From positions 3,782,001 to 3,846,000 of the forward strand of contig NZ_CP009520.1 of the NCBI RefSeq assembly GCF_000969905.1: a stretch of 64,000 bases of DNA. The letters are read 5' to 3'. This stretch comes from Methanosarcina vacuolata Z-761 (GTDB lineage Archaea > Halobacteriota > Methanosarcinia > Methanosarcinales > Methanosarcinaceae). Below are positions 61,956-64,000 of the stretch, one piece after another. The notes under the pieces are model-generated. The model was not told where the DNA came from. It did no database searches and worked only from the letters and a program-made list of their open reading frames with translations. The first letter of the stretch is position 1. Every line of letters begins with the position of its first letter. The position numbers and the translations under genes were made by a program.

Positions 61956-63128
61956 TCAATTTTCATCATCAATTTTCTGCAATATTGAAATATACTCATT
62001 TTCTATATTTTCCCATGAGTAATTTTGCAAAACGAACTCCATCCCATTTTTACCCATAGCATTCCTCATATCATCACTTGCCAGGAGAATGTCCAGGCAC
62101 GCCTTAAATTCCTCATAGTTTTCATAGTACAGGCCGGCATTGCCTCTGATACATTGACCTTTTAACACGTCACACTTCCCATTTACAAGTACAGGAGTTT
62201 TACAGAGCCAGGATTCCAGCAGGACCATGGACAAACTTTCGTACTTTGAGGGCATTACTAACAGTTTTGCCGCTTTGATTCCTTCAAACTTGTCCTGCTC
62301 AGAGACAAAACCTAAGGAAAGGATATCAGGGTTTTGAGGGATCTCCATAGTTTGTTTTCCCAGCAATACGAGTTTAACAGAAGATTTCTTTTCCTTATTA
62401 TATCGAAGAAAATACTCAAATAGTTCATGGCAACCTTTAGACTCGTCTACTCTGCCGACAAAGATAATGAAATTATCCAGGTTATATTTTCGGGCAAACA
62501 AAGCTGCAGTAGTTCTATCCGGAATATCTATACCTACACCCACAACATCAGAAGGTATATTAGAAACTCTGAATTTTGAAGTGACAAAATTCTTCTCTTC
62601 TTCGGTATTAAAAATAAACCGGCTGGGGGATTTGAAGAGCGAATCAAATATCGACAAATAGATCGGAGGTTCGTCATGTGCCGTAGGAACAAGCAGAGCT
62701 TTTTCTTTCACCTGTGGGAGGCCGAAAAAGGTAGTACAGTAAAGATAGGTAAAAAAGATAAAGCAAGTATAATCATCTTTAGCATTTTTTATATAATTTA
62801 AAAGATGGGTTGAGTACGGGCCCTGCATTTTCATCCATTTAATTTCATCTTCGTAGGTGTGAGTATCCCCAAAAATTTTCTCCGAGAATTTATTAAATGC
62901 CAGTAAATCTCTTTCATAATCAACACGAAATCTCCTGACCCGCACTCCATTTAAGGTTTCGATCCCTGCAGGGTATTCATTCTTCCAGGTTGTGTAATCT
63001 ACTGCACAGGTAGTTAACACTTCTACCTTAAAGTATTTTGATAAATGTTCAGCAACGAGCCTGCAGTGGAATTCGGCACCTCCGTTAACTTCCAGGCCAT
63101 ATCGCTGGACGACTAAGGCGATTTTCAT
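61956..63128 (-). CDS. GT4-type glycosyltransferase
   Basis: 390 residues of the GT-B fold. The N-terminus is MKIALVVQRYGLEVNGGAEFH, typical of GT4; the donor half has FIIFVGRVDESKGCHELFEYF and PSKYESLSMVLLESWLCKTPVLV, with the E-x7-E pair. It should transfer a sugar from a nucleotide donor to a surface glycan. Its ATG overlaps the TGA of the upstream gene (ATGA), so the two glycosyltransferases are coupled. Confidence 0.92.
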   Translation of the reverse strand: MKIALVVQRYGLEVNGGAEFHCRLVAEHLSKYFKVEVLTTCAVDYTTWKNEYPAGIETLNGVRVRRFRVDYERDLLAFNKFSEKIFGDTHTYEDEIKWMKMQGPYSTHLLNYIKNAKDDYTCFIFFTYLYCTTFFGLPQVKEKALLVPTAHDEPPIYLSIFDSLFKSPSRFIFNTEEEKNFVTSKFRVSNIPSDVVGVGIDIPDRTTAALFARKYNLDNFIIFVGRVDESKGCHELFEYFLRYNKEKKSSVKLVLLGKQTMEIPQNPDILSLGFVSEQDKFEGIKAAKLLVMPSKYESLSMVLLESWLCKTPVLVNGKCDVLKGQCIRGNAGLYYENYEEFKACLDILLASDDMRNAMGKNGMEFVLQNYSWENIENEYISILQKIDDEN

Positions 63129-64000
63129 TCGATCACCTTTTGAATATACTCTTTTAGTAAATTTTCCATAGTCGGTCTTTCAAAATATTTTAGTCTTTCT
63201 CTTTGTTTCCGGATGATTTTATTTCTGAAAACTTCATCCTGTACTACAAGATTAATCATTTCTGCAATCTCATCACTTTTAAGTTTGTTAATCAGAATTC
63301 CCGAGTTTCCGAGAGTATCCGGGATTGCAGTACAATTATAAGCAAGAATAGGCGTGTCAAAGTACATGCTCTCAACAAGAGGAACACAAAAGGTTTCCCA
63401 TTCGCTCACGCACAGGAACACATCAGCCAGTTTATAGTAAGAAATTAGATCATCCATTGAGACTTTGCCAGGAATATAAACGTCTTTTAACTTTAGCTTC
63501 CGAATGATCTCCTGCAATTGATCAAGATAACTTTCGCAACCTTCATAATTCCCTATCAAAAACAAACGCGATTTTGGATTTATAAGCTTATAATATGAGA
63601 AAATTTTGAGAATAAGATGCTGATTCTTTTGAGGAATAATTCTTCCAACAAAAAGAAGATTCACGTAATCATCATCAAATCTCGACAAGATACTTTTATT
63701 CGGACTCTTATTGTAAATATTGAGGTCCAGTAAAAGTGGAAAAATCTCAGTATTTTTAAATCCCAGGTTATTCAACTCTAGCTGGGTATATCGAGAATTT
63801 GCCAGTGCCAGGTTTGTTATCTCTGGGTATGAATTGAGCTCTTCTCTTCCCCATGCCAGTAAATACTGGATGTAATTATTTATTCCATAAAGATATTTTT
63901 CGGGCACAATCCCATGAAACCTTATTATTTTCTTGTCTGGCAACGTTCTTACATAATGAGATACATTGGAGCCTATTGAGAAATGAAATATTAACACGTT
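63125..64000 (-). CDS. GT4-type glycosyltransferase, partial (5' end outside window)
   Basis: The minus-strand frame is open to the window end. It contains IIRFHGIVPEKYLYGIN, LLFVGRIIPQKNQHLI and SEWETFCVPLVESMYFDTPILAYNC with the E-x7-E pair. GTG at 63997 is probably not the true start because the piece LIFHFSIGSNVSHYV usually follows an N-terminal Rossmann strand. It and the next gene look like part of a larger glycan cluster that continues beyond the window. Confidence 0.88.
   Translation of the reverse strand, partial: NVLIFHFSIGSNVSHYVRTLPDKKIIRFHGIVPEKYLYGINNYIQYLLAWGREELNSYPEITNLALANSRYTQLELNNLGFKNTEIFPLLLDLNIYNKSPNKSILSRFDDDYVNLLFVGRIIPQKNQHLILKIFSYYKLINPKSRLFLIGNYEGCESYLDQLQEIIRKLKLKDVYIPGKVSMDDLISYYKLADVFLCVSEWETFCVPLVESMYFDTPILAYNCTAIPDTLGNSGILINKLKSDEIAEMINLVVQDEVFRNKIIRKQRERLKYFERPTMENLLKEYIQKVIE

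Overview
The window comes from a methanogenic archaeon of the genus Methanosarcina. The evidence is a complete A1AO ATP synthase operon in the order ahaH-I-K-E-C-F-A-B-D-G, a class II photolyase of the Methanosarcina type, a coenzyme F390 synthetase-like ligase, NikR, HypF, DUF1699 proteins, a polyprenyl diphosphate synthase, and AT-rich spacers full of tandem repeats. From memory, the photolyase is clearly related to but not identical with the M. mazei enzyme, so another Methanosarcina species is likely; I could not check this.

Layout. 1-3008: end of an AAA ATPase, a PhnP-like metallo-hydrolase and a photolyase. 3300-8815: small membrane proteins, then a DUF2298 membrane protein and a GT2 glycosyltransferase fused to a flippase-like membrane domain. 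9157-12103: ArsR regulator, NikR, F390 synthetase-like ligase. 12453-17727 (minus): a tightly coupled five-gene operon with a lipoprotein substrate-binding protein, a SAM methyltransferase, a radical SAM protein fused to a second binding-protein-like domain, a permease and an ATPase. I consider this the best candidate for an undescribed system. 18421-20426: DUF134, NifX-like, DUF4405 and DUF169 genes. 20986-22375 (minus): a carboxymuconolactone-decarboxylase-like gene between two paralogous zinc-finger/HTH genes. 22843-24483: PadR regulator and a split DUF318 permease. 24490-32537: pyrimidine-dimer glycosylase, MFS exporter with a MarR gene, aldehyde dehydrogenase, DUF3303 protein, FAD oxidoreductase. 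33107-35830: P-type cation ATPase. 35999-37237 (minus): a small acidic protein, a PPC-like protein and a membrane-anchored HTH regulator. 38486-41725: ADP-ribosylglycohydrolase, DUF123 nuclease-like protein, ACT-ACT-metallo-beta-lactamase protein. 42096-42348: tRNA-Leu(UAG) and tRNA-Gly(UCC). 43986-46376: small protein, polyprenyl synthase, radical SAM protein. 47132-55697: ATP synthase. 55943-61015: HypF and two DUF1699 genes around a coiled-coil gene. 61956-64000 (minus): two glycosyltransferases.

Two themes recur. First, unrelated tandem repeat arrays (units of 11-45 bp) sit in most long spacers. Second, several genes have a broken reading frame or lack a usable start next to a homopolymer (the permease at 23410, the MarR gene at 28218, the GT2 gene at 7076, and possibly the DUF4405 gene at 19378). 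These could be assembly indels, real mutations or recoding. Start codons were chosen by eye from Shine-Dalgarno spacing and family starts. Functions rest on recognised motifs; no database search was run.
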